Positions 42,251 to 50,581 of a DNA stretch of 64,000 nucleotides are shown here, piece after piece; positions within the stretch are counted from its first letter, which is position 1, and each line of letters starts with the position of its first letter. The notes under the pieces were generated by a model, which had not been told where the DNA came from, made no database searches, and worked only from the letters and a program-made list of their open reading frames with translations. Source of the DNA: CAVVPY01 sp963750295 (GTDB lineage Bacteria > Actinomycetota > Actinomycetes > Mycobacteriales > Jatrophihabitantaceae); NCBI GenBank assembly GCA_963750295.1, contig CAVVPY010000001.1, positions 2,604,001 through 2,668,000 on the forward strand. The letters run 5' to 3'. The position numbers and the translations under genes are program-made.

Positions 42251-43561
42251 ATGCGGCGGCGGATCACCGTACTGGCCGCCGCGACGGCGCTGCTCGCAGT
42301 TGTGCTGTTGGCTGTGCCTCTGGGGATATTCGTCAGCCGCGGCTATGTGAACGACGAGCGCTTGGAACTGCAGCGCGCTGCCGCGACCGCTGCCGCGTCA
42401 CTGCGCGGTGACCACCCGGCGCTCGGGTCGCTGCGCATCGATCGCAGCGAGATCACAGCGGCCGTGTACGACCGCACCGGTCGACTGCTCGATGGCAAAG
42501 ACGCGGCGCAGGCGGGCGTCCTTGTGCGCAAGGCGCTACGCGGCACGGAGGCGACCGGAACTTTCGGCGCCGACATCGCCGTGGCGGCACCGATATCTGA
42601 CGGGGATCAGGTCATCGCCGTGGTGCTGCTGCGGTCGGACCTGAGCGCGGCGCACCACCGGGGCCTGCTCGCCTGGCTCGTCATCGCCGCCATCGGTGTC
42701 GTCGCAGTCCTCATCTCGGCGGGAGCTGCGCTTTTGCTGGCCAGGCGGCTCTCTGCACCACTGGACCGGTTGCGTCGCGCCGCACATCGGATCGGAGCCG
42801 GCGATCTCGACGCCCGCGCAACGCTGTCCGGGGTGGCTGAATTCGACACGCTGGCCGTCGCCCTGAACGACAGCGCGGTTCGCATTCAGACGATGCTCGG
42901 CCGCGAACGCAGCCTGTCCGTCGAGGTGTCACACCAGCTGCGCACCCCCTTGAGCGGACTGCGTCTGGAACTGGACACGTTGCGAGCCTCGGTCGGGCCC
43001 ACCGTCGGCGTCGAGTCCGCGCTTTCCGCCGTCGACCGGCTGGAATCGATCATCACCGATGTCATCGCGCTTGCCCGTGACCTCCCGGTCCTTCAGTACG
43101 CCAACATCGGCGAGCTCGTGGGCGCTGCCGAGCAGCGCTGGCATGGACCGCTCGCCGCGGCGACGCGGCCGCTGCGGGTCACGACGGAGACCGGGCTTCC
43201 CGAGAACATCGCCGTTTCCTCCACGGCGGCGGCGCAGATTCTCGACGTCTTCCTCGACAACGCGCTCCGCCACGGCCACGGCGCAGTCACCATCCACGTG
43301 CGGAGGGTCGACGGCGTCGTTGCCGTCAATGTCAGCGACGAAGGGCCGGCCCTGGTGGACGAGGCGCACCTGCTGTTCCGGCGTCGTGACGGAGCACGCG
43401 GCGACGGCATCGGGTTGCCATTCGCCCGTAAGCTCGCCGAAGCCGAGAACGCCCGCGTCGTGATCACGAGCTCAGCACCGCCCACGTTCTCGCTTCTCGC
43501 GCACGCGGCCGGCCAGCGAGTCGGTCCGGCCGTCGAGGAAGGCAGACCGCGCGACGAGTGA
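42251..43561 (+). CDS. Sensor histidine kinase
   Basis: 436 residues from ATG 42251 (AGGGGGC upstream). Two transmembrane helices (AAATALLAVVLLAVPLGIFV and LLAWLVIAAIGVVAVLISAGAAL) frame a short sensor domain. HAMP follows, then the H box SHQLRTPLSGLRLEL (His228), the N box LDNALRHG, and G boxes (SDEGPALVDE, GDGIGLPFARKLAEAE). It lacks nothing essential. It is divergent from the lipoprotein gene and separated from its likely regulator (36372) by the ABC operon. Confidence 0.93.
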   Translation: MRRRITVLAAATALLAVVLLAVPLGIFVSRGYVNDERLELQRAAATAAASLRGDHPALGSLRIDRSEITAAVYDRTGRLLDGKDAAQAGVLVRKALRGTEATGTFGADIAVAAPISDGDQVIAVVLLRSDLSAAHHRGLLAWLVIAAIGVVAVLISAGAALLLARRLSAPLDRLRRAAHRIGAGDLDARATLSGVAEFDTLAVALNDSAVRIQTMLGRERSLSVEVSHQLRTPLSGLRLELDTLRASVGPTVGVESALSAVDRLESIITDVIALARDLPVLQYANIGELVGAAEQRWHGPLAAATRPLRVTTETGLPENIAVSSTAAAQILDVFLDNALRHGHGAVTIHVRRVDGVVAVNVSDEGPALVDEAHLLFRRRDGARGDGIGLPFARKLAEAENARVVITSSAPPTFSLLAHAAGQRVGPAVEEGRPRDE

Positions 43562-43599
43562 TCGACTGGCGACCCACTCGGCCAGCAGTACTAGAAGCG

Positions 43600-45039
43600 T
43601 CAGCCCTGAGCGCTGGCGACGCGCATCGGCCGCGACCGGTGCATCGTCACCGTGCCGGTCGTCCCGGGCCGCCCGACGACTTCGTCGAAACCGCGCCGGA
43701 CGCAGTCGACGAACAGTGCCGGATCGGTCACCGCGGCCGGGTCGAGGGTGATGCCGATGCAGGATGTCGCGCAGTACGACAACAGCACGGTCATCACCGG
43801 CACCCCGGGCAGCGGTCCGAACGGGTAGATGCGGTCGACGGGAGCGCCGGCGACGAAGATGGGGACGGGTGTGCCCATCAGGTTGCTCGCCTGCAGATCG
43901 GTGTGCCGCGCGTGCGTCCGGAGCGCGACGCGGGCGAGACCGTCCGGCACGTGCCGGGCGAGCTCGGCGAGCGAATCGATCGCGCCGAGGGCGGGTTCGT
44001 TGCGCGCGCCGGCGACCAACTCGTGCACCCGCTGCATCCGCGCGACGGGATCGCTGATGGTCGCCGGCCCGGCCAGTCGGGCCGCGGAGAAATGGTTTCC
44101 GGCCGCGAGCATCTCGCTGTCGCGGATGCTGATCGGCAAGGCGAGCGGGACGTCGACCGCGTGGTCGCCGAGCGCGCGCTGGTAGTGCCGGTACCCGCCG
44201 AGCACGCCCGCGAGATAGGCGTCGTTCACCGTGCAGCCCGCCCTGCGCGCCGCATCGCGAAGCGCGTCGAGCGGAAGCTCAACGGCGGCGTACTCGCGAC
44301 GGCGGCTTCGCTGCGCCAGCAGCGGCGAAGGTGGCGCGTCCGGGGCAGAGAGCAACCGCCGGGCGGACTGCGCGTGCGCGAACCCGGCGCGCGGCGAACG
44401 GGCGAACCGCAGCGCGCTGCTCGTAACCGCCGTCACCCGCCGGAGGTTGCTCGTCACGGTGTCGATCGGCATCAGGGTGAGTCGCTGCAACAGCAGTTGG
44501 CTCGCGCCGACCGTGGCCGTCGATCCGACCCGCGCGTCGTCGGCTATCGGCGGCGGATCGTTGCTGTCGAGGCTGACGAGCGCGCCGAGCATCGCGATAG
44601 CGCCGAGGCCGTCGGTGACGGAGTGGTGGGTGCGGACCATCAGTGCCGCGCGCCCGCCGCTTACCCCATGCACCACGGTCGCCTCCCACAGCGGGCGGGC
44701 CATGTCGAAGCTGGCCGTCGCGCCTGCCGCGGCGATGTCGAGGACGCCCGCGAGCCCGGCGCTCGGCAGCACGGCGATGCGGTGGACGTGGTCGCGCACA
44801 TCGAACTCGGGATCGTCGGCCCACACCGGCGGGCCGACCGGGAGCGCGGGGGTGAGCACGCGCTGGCGCATCCGCGGTACCAGCCGGGTGGCCCGCTCGA
44901 ACGCGGCGAGCAGGCGGCGATGTTCCGGCGCCTCGTCCAGGAGCAGGACTCCGGTCATCACCGCCCGCGTCCGCGGATCGGCGTCCCCCTTGAGCAGGAG
45001 CACGTCCACTCCACTGAGTTGATCGGGCTGCATCGGCAC
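43600..45039 (-). CDS. Wax ester synthase/diacylglycerol acyltransferase (WS/DGAT)
   Basis: About 479 residues from GTG 45039 (AGGTGAGG 5 bp upstream; ATG 45033 also fits). The catalytic motif HHSVTDGLG, the N-terminal QLSGVDVLLLKGD and the C-terminal FGPLPGVPVMTVLLSY and SNLMGTPVPIF motifs are typical of actinobacterial acyltransferases that make triacylglycerol or wax esters from acyl-CoA. Peripheral membrane or lipid-body enzyme. It converges on the histidine kinase gene. Confidence 0.92.
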   Translation of the reverse strand: MPMQPDQLSGVDVLLLKGDADPRTRAVMTGVLLLDEAPEHRRLLAAFERATRLVPRMRQRVLTPALPVGPPVWADDPEFDVRDHVHRIAVLPSAGLAGVLDIAAAGATASFDMARPLWEATVVHGVSGGRAALMVRTHHSVTDGLGAIAMLGALVSLDSNDPPPIADDARVGSTATVGASQLLLQRLTLMPIDTVTSNLRRVTAVTSSALRFARSPRAGFAHAQSARRLLSAPDAPPSPLLAQRSRRREYAAVELPLDALRDAARRAGCTVNDAYLAGVLGGYRHYQRALGDHAVDVPLALPISIRDSEMLAAGNHFSAARLAGPATISDPVARMQRVHELVAGARNEPALGAIDSLAELARHVPDGLARVALRTHARHTDLQASNLMGTPVPIFVAGAPVDRIYPFGPLPGVPVMTVLLSYCATSCIGITLDPAAVTDPALFVDCVRRGFDEVVGRPGTTGTVTMHRSRPMRVASAQG

Positions 45040-45134
45040 GGCGGCCTCACCTTCGGAAGGTTCGCCACCAGACTCGCCCCGAAGTATTAACGCGACATTG
45101 CCGCAACTGATGAACTCGGTGACAATCTGGCCGC

Positions 45135-45827
45135 TCAGGACGCCGCGCGTGGCCGTTCGGGGCGCGGCACCGCGGCGAACTGGGACAACCGGAACCAGGC
45201 CGGCAGCGTGCGGAGCGTCTTCGAGGGTCCGGCGAGCACGAGCTCGCCCGACCTGACCGCATCGGCCCAGGTCCGATCGCCGAGCCAGATCGCCACCATG
45301 CAGCGCAGCGGCGCGGTGACGGTCGCATCGACTGCAAACCCCGGATCGACGTCGCACGCGTCGACGTCACCGTTGGCTATGACCAACCACCAGTCGTTGT
45401 GCAAGGGGATCTCGGGAAAGCGGAATTGGATGACAGTCCGTCTCGGCGGCACCGCCGCGTGATCGACGTTGCGTCGCATGTCCCAGAGCAGCAGCTTCGG
45501 ATCCAGATCGACGTCACCCAACTCGCCGACCCAGCGCACGCCCCACACGCCCAGCGCCTCGACGATCGGACGTAACTCGCGGCCGGCGGGGCTGAGCAGA
45601 TACCGGACGTCGGACCCGCCACCCTGCTTGACGACCACCCCGGCGCGGACGAGTTGGTGCAGGCGCTTGGACAGCAGCGTCGGTGACATCCGAGGCAGCC
45701 CACGACGCAAGTCGTTGAAGCGCCCGCTGCCGGTCAGGAGTTCACGCACGAGCAGCAGCGTCCATCTTTCGTCGAGAAGCTCCATCGCCTTCGCAACCGG
45801 GCAAAACTGGTGATACGACGCCCCCAT
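45135..45827 (-). CDS. HxlR-type winged-helix regulator with SCP2-like C-terminal domain
   Basis: 230 residues. The N-terminal 100 are an HxlR domain: FCPVAKAMELLDERWTLLLVRELL and LRRGLPRMSPTLLSKRLHQLVRAGVV. The C-terminal 110, with VDPGFAVDATVTAPLRCMVAIWLGDRTWADAV, resemble a sterol carrier protein-2 pocket. The combination suggests ligand-controlled repression by a hydrophobic molecule. It lies 95 bp upstream of the WS/DGAT gene on the same strand and is divergent from the methyltransferase. Confidence 0.88.
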   Translation of the reverse strand: MGASYHQFCPVAKAMELLDERWTLLLVRELLTGSGRFNDLRRGLPRMSPTLLSKRLHQLVRAGVVVKQGGGSDVRYLLSPAGRELRPIVEALGVWGVRWVGELGDVDLDPKLLLWDMRRNVDHAAVPPRRTVIQFRFPEIPLHNDWWLVIANGDVDACDVDPGFAVDATVTAPLRCMVAIWLGDRTWADAVRSGELVLAGPSKTLRTLPAWFRLSQFAAVPRPERPRAAS

Positions 45828-45932
45828 GCGACCAGGCTAGGACGTCACGGGCACCTGGTACAGATCTGGTACTAGGGCGGGGACTGAAAAGTTCCTAACG
45901 TCGGTCACGTGACATCGACGAAGGGATCCGAG

Positions 45933-46787
45933 ATGACCGTGACCAGCGCTGACCACGAACTCAAGGCCAAGCACCGCGCGATGTGGGCATCGGGCGACTA
46001 TCCGGCGTTGGCCGCCGAGCTGATCGCCAGCCTGGGACAGGTGCTCGTCGATGCGGTCGGCGTTGCCCCCGGCGACCACGTGCTCGATATCGCTGCCGGA
46101 TCCGGCAACGCTGCGATCCCTGCGGCGATAGCGGGTGCCCGCGTGACCGCCAGCGACTTGACGCCGGAACTGTTCGACGCCGGCCGCGAGGAGGCCGCCC
46201 GCCGCGGCGTGGGTATCGATTGGGTTCCTGCCGACGCTGAGGCGTTGCCGTTCGGGGACAGCAGCTTCGATACCGTGCTCTCGTGCGTCGGGGTGATGTT
46301 CGCGCCGCACCACGATCGCTGTGCGAACGAGATGCTTCGGGTCTGCCGTCCCGGTGGCCGGTTGGGACTGATCAGCTGGACGCCGCAGGGGTTCATCGGC
46401 CAGTTGTTCACGACGATGAAACCGTTCATGGCACCGCCGCCACCCGGAGCTGAGCCACCGCCGCTGTGGGGCGACGAGAGCCATGTGAGCGACCTGTTCG
46501 GGGCCGACGTCCGCGACGTGACGATGCAGCGGCAGTCGATCCGCATCGACCGGTTCGGGTCGGCCACGCAGTTCCGCGACTATTTCAAGCAGCGGTACGG
46601 GCCTACGATTGCGGCTTACGCGCGGCAGGCCGGCGACCAGTCGCAGATCGCCGAACTCGACGCAGCGATGGTCGATCTGTGGTGCCGCAACGACGGCGAC
46701 GCCTCATCGGCTCGAGACTGGGAATACCTATTGTTCACCGGACGCCGATCCGGTGACCCCGTGGGCCCCCCCGAGATCGTGCGTTAG
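45933..46787 (+). CDS. SAM-dependent methyltransferase, class I
   Basis: 284 residues from ATG 45933; earlier in-frame codons lack a ribosome-binding site. SAM motif I DIAAGSGNAAIPAA, acidic motif II TASDLTPEL, and post-I ADAEALPFGDSSFDTVLSCVGVMF, then LRVCRPGGRLGLISW are UbiE/methyltransferase-11 type. Substrate unknown. It is divergent from the HxlR-like regulator and might be controlled by it. Its 3' end faces the peptidase gene across a hairpin terminator. Confidence 0.9.
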   Translation: MTVTSADHELKAKHRAMWASGDYPALAAELIASLGQVLVDAVGVAPGDHVLDIAAGSGNAAIPAAIAGARVTASDLTPELFDAGREEAARRGVGIDWVPADAEALPFGDSSFDTVLSCVGVMFAPHHDRCANEMLRVCRPGGRLGLISWTPQGFIGQLFTTMKPFMAPPPPGAEPPPLWGDESHVSDLFGADVRDVTMQRQSIRIDRFGSATQFRDYFKQRYGPTIAAYARQAGDQSQIAELDAAMVDLWCRNDGDASSARDWEYLLFTGRRSGDPVGPPEIVR

Positions 46788-46820
46788 GGGATAGGAACCG
46801 GCTCGGGGCTTGCAGCGCTG

Positions 46821-46854
46821 CGGGCCGCCGGGGAATCGCTCCCCCGACGGCCCG
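46821..46854. terminator. Bidirectional hairpin between convergent genes
   Basis: CGGGCCG pairs with CGGCCCG, one mismatch, then CGGGG with CCCCG around an 8-nt loop. It lies in the 75 bp between the methyltransferase stop and the peptidase stop, so it can terminate both. There is no U tract, as is common in high-GC actinobacteria. Confidence 0.6.
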
Positions 46855-46862
46855 TCGACGCG

Positions 46863-48830
46863 TCAGCTCAGTGTCAGTGCGATGTCGTCGAGGAAGAACG
46901 CCGTCGACAGCGAGTTGTTCTCGACGCCCGTCCAGCGGACGTTGGCCGAGCCGCCGGCGAACGCGCTGAGGTCGATCGAGCGGTGGAGGTAACCCGAACT
47001 CTGATTCCGGTTGGTCACCGTCTGCAGCTTCGTACCGTTGACGGTCACTCGCATCTTGTCGTTGGCGGGTCCCGAAGGTGCTTCTTCGCTGACGACGTGA
47101 ACCCAATAGCCGAGGGTGGCGGTGCAGCCGGCCGGAATCGTCACCGTCTGCGCGACGTAGTCCGTGTGGGTCAAGCCGTAGCCGTCGAGGTACGCGTAAC
47201 CGGTCCCTGTCCGCGAGTACGCCCCATCGGTGTAGATGACACTCGGCGTCGCCCGCCAGTTCGTCGACCCCGATTCGAAGCCGGGGTTGAGCAGGATCTG
47301 ACCCGAGCACGTCCCGCCGGAGCCGCTGATCGTCCAGGTGAACGACGCGCTGCCGGACGCACCGGTCGAGTCGCTCGCCGTGACGGTGCTGTGGAACGTG
47401 CCGGCACCGGACGGCGTCCCCGAGATCACGCCCGTGCTCGGGTTGATCGTGAGCCCGGTCGGCAACCCCGTTGCGCTGTAGGTCAACGCCAGTCCGCCGG
47501 AATCACTGGCAGAGATCGGAAGGTTGACCGCAGTCCCGACTGCGCCGGTTTGAGGCCCGGGATTGGTCACCGTGACGGTGTTGCCGGTCGAGCCGCCAAA
47601 TGCGGCGGTGCCGTTCGGCGTGCCAAGTCCGGTTGGACCATCCCAGCCCGGCGCCGCGTTGCACAGCAGTGACGGCGAACATGATCCGTTCGATCCCGAC
47701 GTGACGTCGTAGAGGTTGGCTGTGTGCGCGTACGGCACCGACCCCGGATTGGTTCCGGATGCCGGCGTGCCGGCAAGGGCGTACGTGGACGCGATCATCG
47801 GCGCCGACGCGCTCGTCCCGCCGTACACGGCCCAACCGCTCCCGCCATAGGTCTGGTAGACCGCGACGCCGGTGTACGGGTCCGCGTCCGCAGACACGTC
47901 GGCCTCGGCCCGCTTGGCACACGCCGCGCCGACCGGGCCGGCCTGCCAGGACTGCTGCGTTTCGTAGGCCGAGCAGCCCGATCCCGTGCCTTGGCTGGGA
48001 CTGTTACTCCACACGGTTTCGTTCCAGCCGCGAGCGTTCGCCGCAGACGTCAGCGAGGTACCGCCGACCGCCACGACGCGGTCGGACGTGGCCGGGTACT
48101 CGCGCCCGCCGGCGTAGGCACTGTCGCCGGTCGACACCGCGTAGACCACGCCGGTCGGCTGGAAGTAGGTGTTGGTGTAACTCGTCTCACCGCTGAACTC
48201 GCTGCCGCCCCAACTCATCGACACGAACTTCGCGCCGAGCGTGTTCGCTCGGGCGATGGCGGTGTACAAGCCGTTGCTGTTGTCGTTGGCCTCGATCAGC
48301 GTGATCCCGCAGTTCGGGCAGATCGCCGAGACCATGTCCAGGTCGAGCGAGATCTCGCCGGCCCAGCCCGCGTTGGGGCTCGGCAGCGGACTGGTCGCAC
48401 CGTTCTGGTTGAGCTTCTGGAAGCAACCGTTCGCGGTCGTGCAGGCCGCCAGTCCGTACTGCGTGCGGTACGTGCCCAGGTCTGATTCGGCCGTTGGATC
48501 GTCGTAGGCGTCCACGACGTACACCCGCTGGCCGCCACCGGCCGACGCCGAGGGCAGGTTGTAGGCCGACTGCAGGCTCACCGGGCCGTAGCCCGACGGG
48601 GTGGTGTCCGGGTGCGCCGCGTAGTGCGCGGCCGGCGTGAAGCCGAGATCTGCACGGCGCAGGGCCAAACACGCGTAGTGGCGCGCGGTGAGCTGTTGCG
48701 CGCACGCGTGCACGACGCTCGGGTCAGCCTTGCTGGGCGCGGCCGAGGCGGTGGCGGGCAGCACCAACGCGGCGGCCAGTCCCGCGCCGGCGAGTAGGGC
48801 CGTCAGGCCCCGGCGGGTCGTCAATGTCAT
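46863..48830 (-). CDS. Secreted sedolisin (S53) protease with Ig-like and jelly-roll domains
   Basis: 655 residues from ATG 48830 with GGAGGG upstream. Signal peptide (LTALLAGAGLAAALVLPATASA). There is almost no pro-domain. Catalytic Glu159 and Asp163 are in WAGEISLDLD; the Ser340 motif is GGTSASAP; the oxyanion Asp is in EADVSADADP. A He_PIG-type Ig-like domain (TGLPTGLTINPSTGVISGTP) and a C-terminal sugar-binding-like beta domain (LNPGFESGSTNW... to FFLDDIALTL) follow. Probably an acid-active extracellular protease. Confidence 0.92.
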   Translation of the reverse strand: MTLTTRRGLTALLAGAGLAAALVLPATASAAPSKADPSVVHACAQQLTARHYACLALRRADLGFTPAAHYAAHPDTTPSGYGPVSLQSAYNLPSASAGGGQRVYVVDAYDDPTAESDLGTYRTQYGLAACTTANGCFQKLNQNGATSPLPSPNAGWAGEISLDLDMVSAICPNCGITLIEANDNSNGLYTAIARANTLGAKFVSMSWGGSEFSGETSYTNTYFQPTGVVYAVSTGDSAYAGGREYPATSDRVVAVGGTSLTSAANARGWNETVWSNSPSQGTGSGCSAYETQQSWQAGPVGAACAKRAEADVSADADPYTGVAVYQTYGGSGWAVYGGTSASAPMIASTYALAGTPASGTNPGSVPYAHTANLYDVTSGSNGSCSPSLLCNAAPGWDGPTGLGTPNGTAAFGGSTGNTVTVTNPGPQTGAVGTAVNLPISASDSGGLALTYSATGLPTGLTINPSTGVISGTPSGAGTFHSTVTASDSTGASGSASFTWTISGSGGTCSGQILLNPGFESGSTNWRATPSVIYTDGAYSRTGTGYAYLDGYGLTHTDYVAQTVTIPAGCTATLGYWVHVVSEEAPSGPANDKMRVTVNGTKLQTVTNRNQSSGYLHRSIDLSAFAGGSANVRWTGVENNSLSTAFFLDDIALTLS

Positions 48831-48982
48831 TACACCCTCCCAGGTGTGGTGCTCGGGTCGTCCGAGCCACCGAGGACCGGGGCACAAAAGCGGCACACCG
48901 ACCCGGGCGGAGCTTGCCAGGTTTCGGCCGCTGCGGGAACAGACTCCGGGTCTCGGTCGCTCAGGTGAGCTTCATGTGCGGC

Positions 48983-49663
48983 CTAAGCACCGCGTTGCTG
49001 CGCGTGGTTCAGCGTCGCCGGTCCACCCCGCGCCCGCGTGATCTTCGCAGCAGCAGGAACCTGGTTGGGTGCCACCGTGTAACCGTCCACGTAGACGTCG
49101 GACCAGATCGAGGTGCCGTACACCCTGACTGCCATCGCTGAGGAAGCCGGTATGCCCACCCCGAGATCGAACGGCACGACGATCTGGCCGAGGCCAGGCG
49201 GATTCAGGTCGGCGACGAGCCCGCCCGCCGCGCAGTCGGAATTGGCGAAGACATCGATGTTCTGTCCATAGCCCGGTGACGGGTTGTGATAGACGCTGAT
49301 CCGGAGCTGACGCACGACCAGGGCTCTGCCGACGGGCGGAGCTGCGACGACGAGGCACACAGAAGTCTCTGTCACGGTCAGCGAGGTCGAATGGTAGATG
49401 TGGGCCGGCGAGGCCAGCTGCGAATCGACCAGCAACCGGTTGGTATTGCTCACCGACGCGACGTGCGCGCCGGTCGCATCGGTGATGCTGACCGGTTGAG
49501 ACGTCACTGCCGCCCACGCACCAACAGGCAGGGCCACCGCCACGATCGCGGCCACGATGATGACCGTCAGCTGCTGGCCGCTGAACGGCCCCCAGCCACG
49601 TCGTGCAGGCAGTGCTGCCGGGTCTGTCGACTCGCCGCCTCCGTGGTGTGCACGCACTCGCAT
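48983..49663 (-). CDS. Membrane-anchored extracytoplasmic protein of unknown function
   Basis: 226 residues from ATG 49663 with GAGGAGGG upstream; the frame is open to 49750. One transmembrane helix (LTVIIVAAIVAVALPVGAWAAV) with a 30-residue basic cytoplasmic start. The exterior part is all beta (LLVDSQLASPAHIYHSTS, LVVRQLRISVYHNP, VVPFDLGVGIPASSAMAVRVYG), with two Cys. Not recognised. Lies 152 bp upstream of the sedolisin gene on the same strand. Confidence 0.75.
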   Translation of the reverse strand: MRVRAHHGGGESTDPAALPARRGWGPFSGQQLTVIIVAAIVAVALPVGAWAAVTSQPVSITDATGAHVASVSNTNRLLVDSQLASPAHIYHSTSLTVTETSVCLVVAAPPVGRALVVRQLRISVYHNPSPGYGQNIDVFANSDCAAGGLVADLNPPGLGQIVVPFDLGVGIPASSAMAVRVYGTSIWSDVYVDGYTVAPNQVPAAAKITRARGGPATLNHAQQRGA

Positions 49664-49900
49664 GGTGTCCCTCCTCGTGACGTGCGGCCCGCTGCCGCGG
49701 GGGAAGCATGACGCTCGTCTAGCTGGTTCGCATTTCATCCGGAAATGCACTTCTCAGGTGACGTCGGCTCGCCGATGTGGTTGGCACGTGCCGGTGCTCG
49801 ACTAGGTGCGGGTGTAGCGGTGGCTCGCCCTGTCCGGATCGGCAACCGCTCTCGATCGGGCTAGGGTCAGCACCGCACCGAACTCGAGGAGGGCGCACCA

Positions 49901-50578
49901 TTGGCAGGTCTCGCCGCCGAACTCGCCCGGATCCCGCTGCTGGCCGGGCTTGACACGGACGAGTTGGACGTGCTCGCCTCGCGCGCGTTCGTCCGGCGCC
50001 TGGCGCGCGGGCAGATCCTGTTCAGCGAGGGTGAGCCGAGCGATCATCTGTTCCTCGTGCGCTCGGGACGGCTGCGCGTCGTTCTCGCGTCCGCGCACGG
50101 CGAGGAGCTGGTGCTGTCGGTGTGTGGACCCGGCGAGAGCCTGGGGGAACTGTCGGTGCTCGATCGCGAACCCCGGTCGGCGACGGTGGACGCGCTCGAG
50201 CCGTCCGAACTGATCGCCATCGCGGGAGAGGACGCCCGCACGCTGCTCGACACGAATCCGAAGGCACTGCGCGCCGTCGCCGTAGCCCTCGCGTCCGGCA
50301 TGCGCCGCCTCAGCGGGACGGCCGCCGACCTGGTCTTCCTCGACCTGCCGCGCCGGCTGGCGAAACTGTTGCTCGCCGAATCAGTCGTCGGCGCCGACGG
50401 CAAGCACGAGAGCCACCTCGCGATGAGTCAGAGCGGGATCGCGGCAAGGCTCGGGGTGACCCGCCAATCGCTGAACCGCGCGTTGTCCGAGCTCGCCCAC
50501 CGCGGCTGGATCAGGGTGGACGGGGCGACGATCCGGCTCGACGAGGTAGCAGCCCTGAGCCGGTTCGCCGGCAGCTGA
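49901..50578 (+). CDS. Crp-type cyclic-nucleotide-responsive regulator
   Basis: 225 residues from TTG 49901 with GGAGG upstream. Cyclic-nucleotide-binding domain with GPGESLGELSVLDREPRSAT, which has the GE and R-S residues that hold the cyclic phosphate. The C-terminal winged helix is MSQSGIAARLGVTRQSLNRALSEL. Unlike the regulator at 5919 it should bind cAMP. It ends 3 bp before the cyclase gene converging on it, which links it to the cAMP locus at 50582-61629. Confidence 0.9.
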   Translation: MAGLAAELARIPLLAGLDTDELDVLASRAFVRRLARGQILFSEGEPSDHLFLVRSGRLRVVLASAHGEELVLSVCGPGESLGELSVLDREPRSATVDALEPSELIAIAGEDARTLLDTNPKALRAVAVALASGMRRLSGTAADLVFLDLPRRLAKLLLAESVVGADGKHESHLAMSQSGIAARLGVTRQSLNRALSELAHRGWIRVDGATIRLDEVAALSRFAGS

Positions 50579-50581
50579 GCC

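Noticed and set aside
43558..45090. 510-codon plus-strand frame
   Set aside because: Antisense of the WS/DGAT gene; no recognisable domain.
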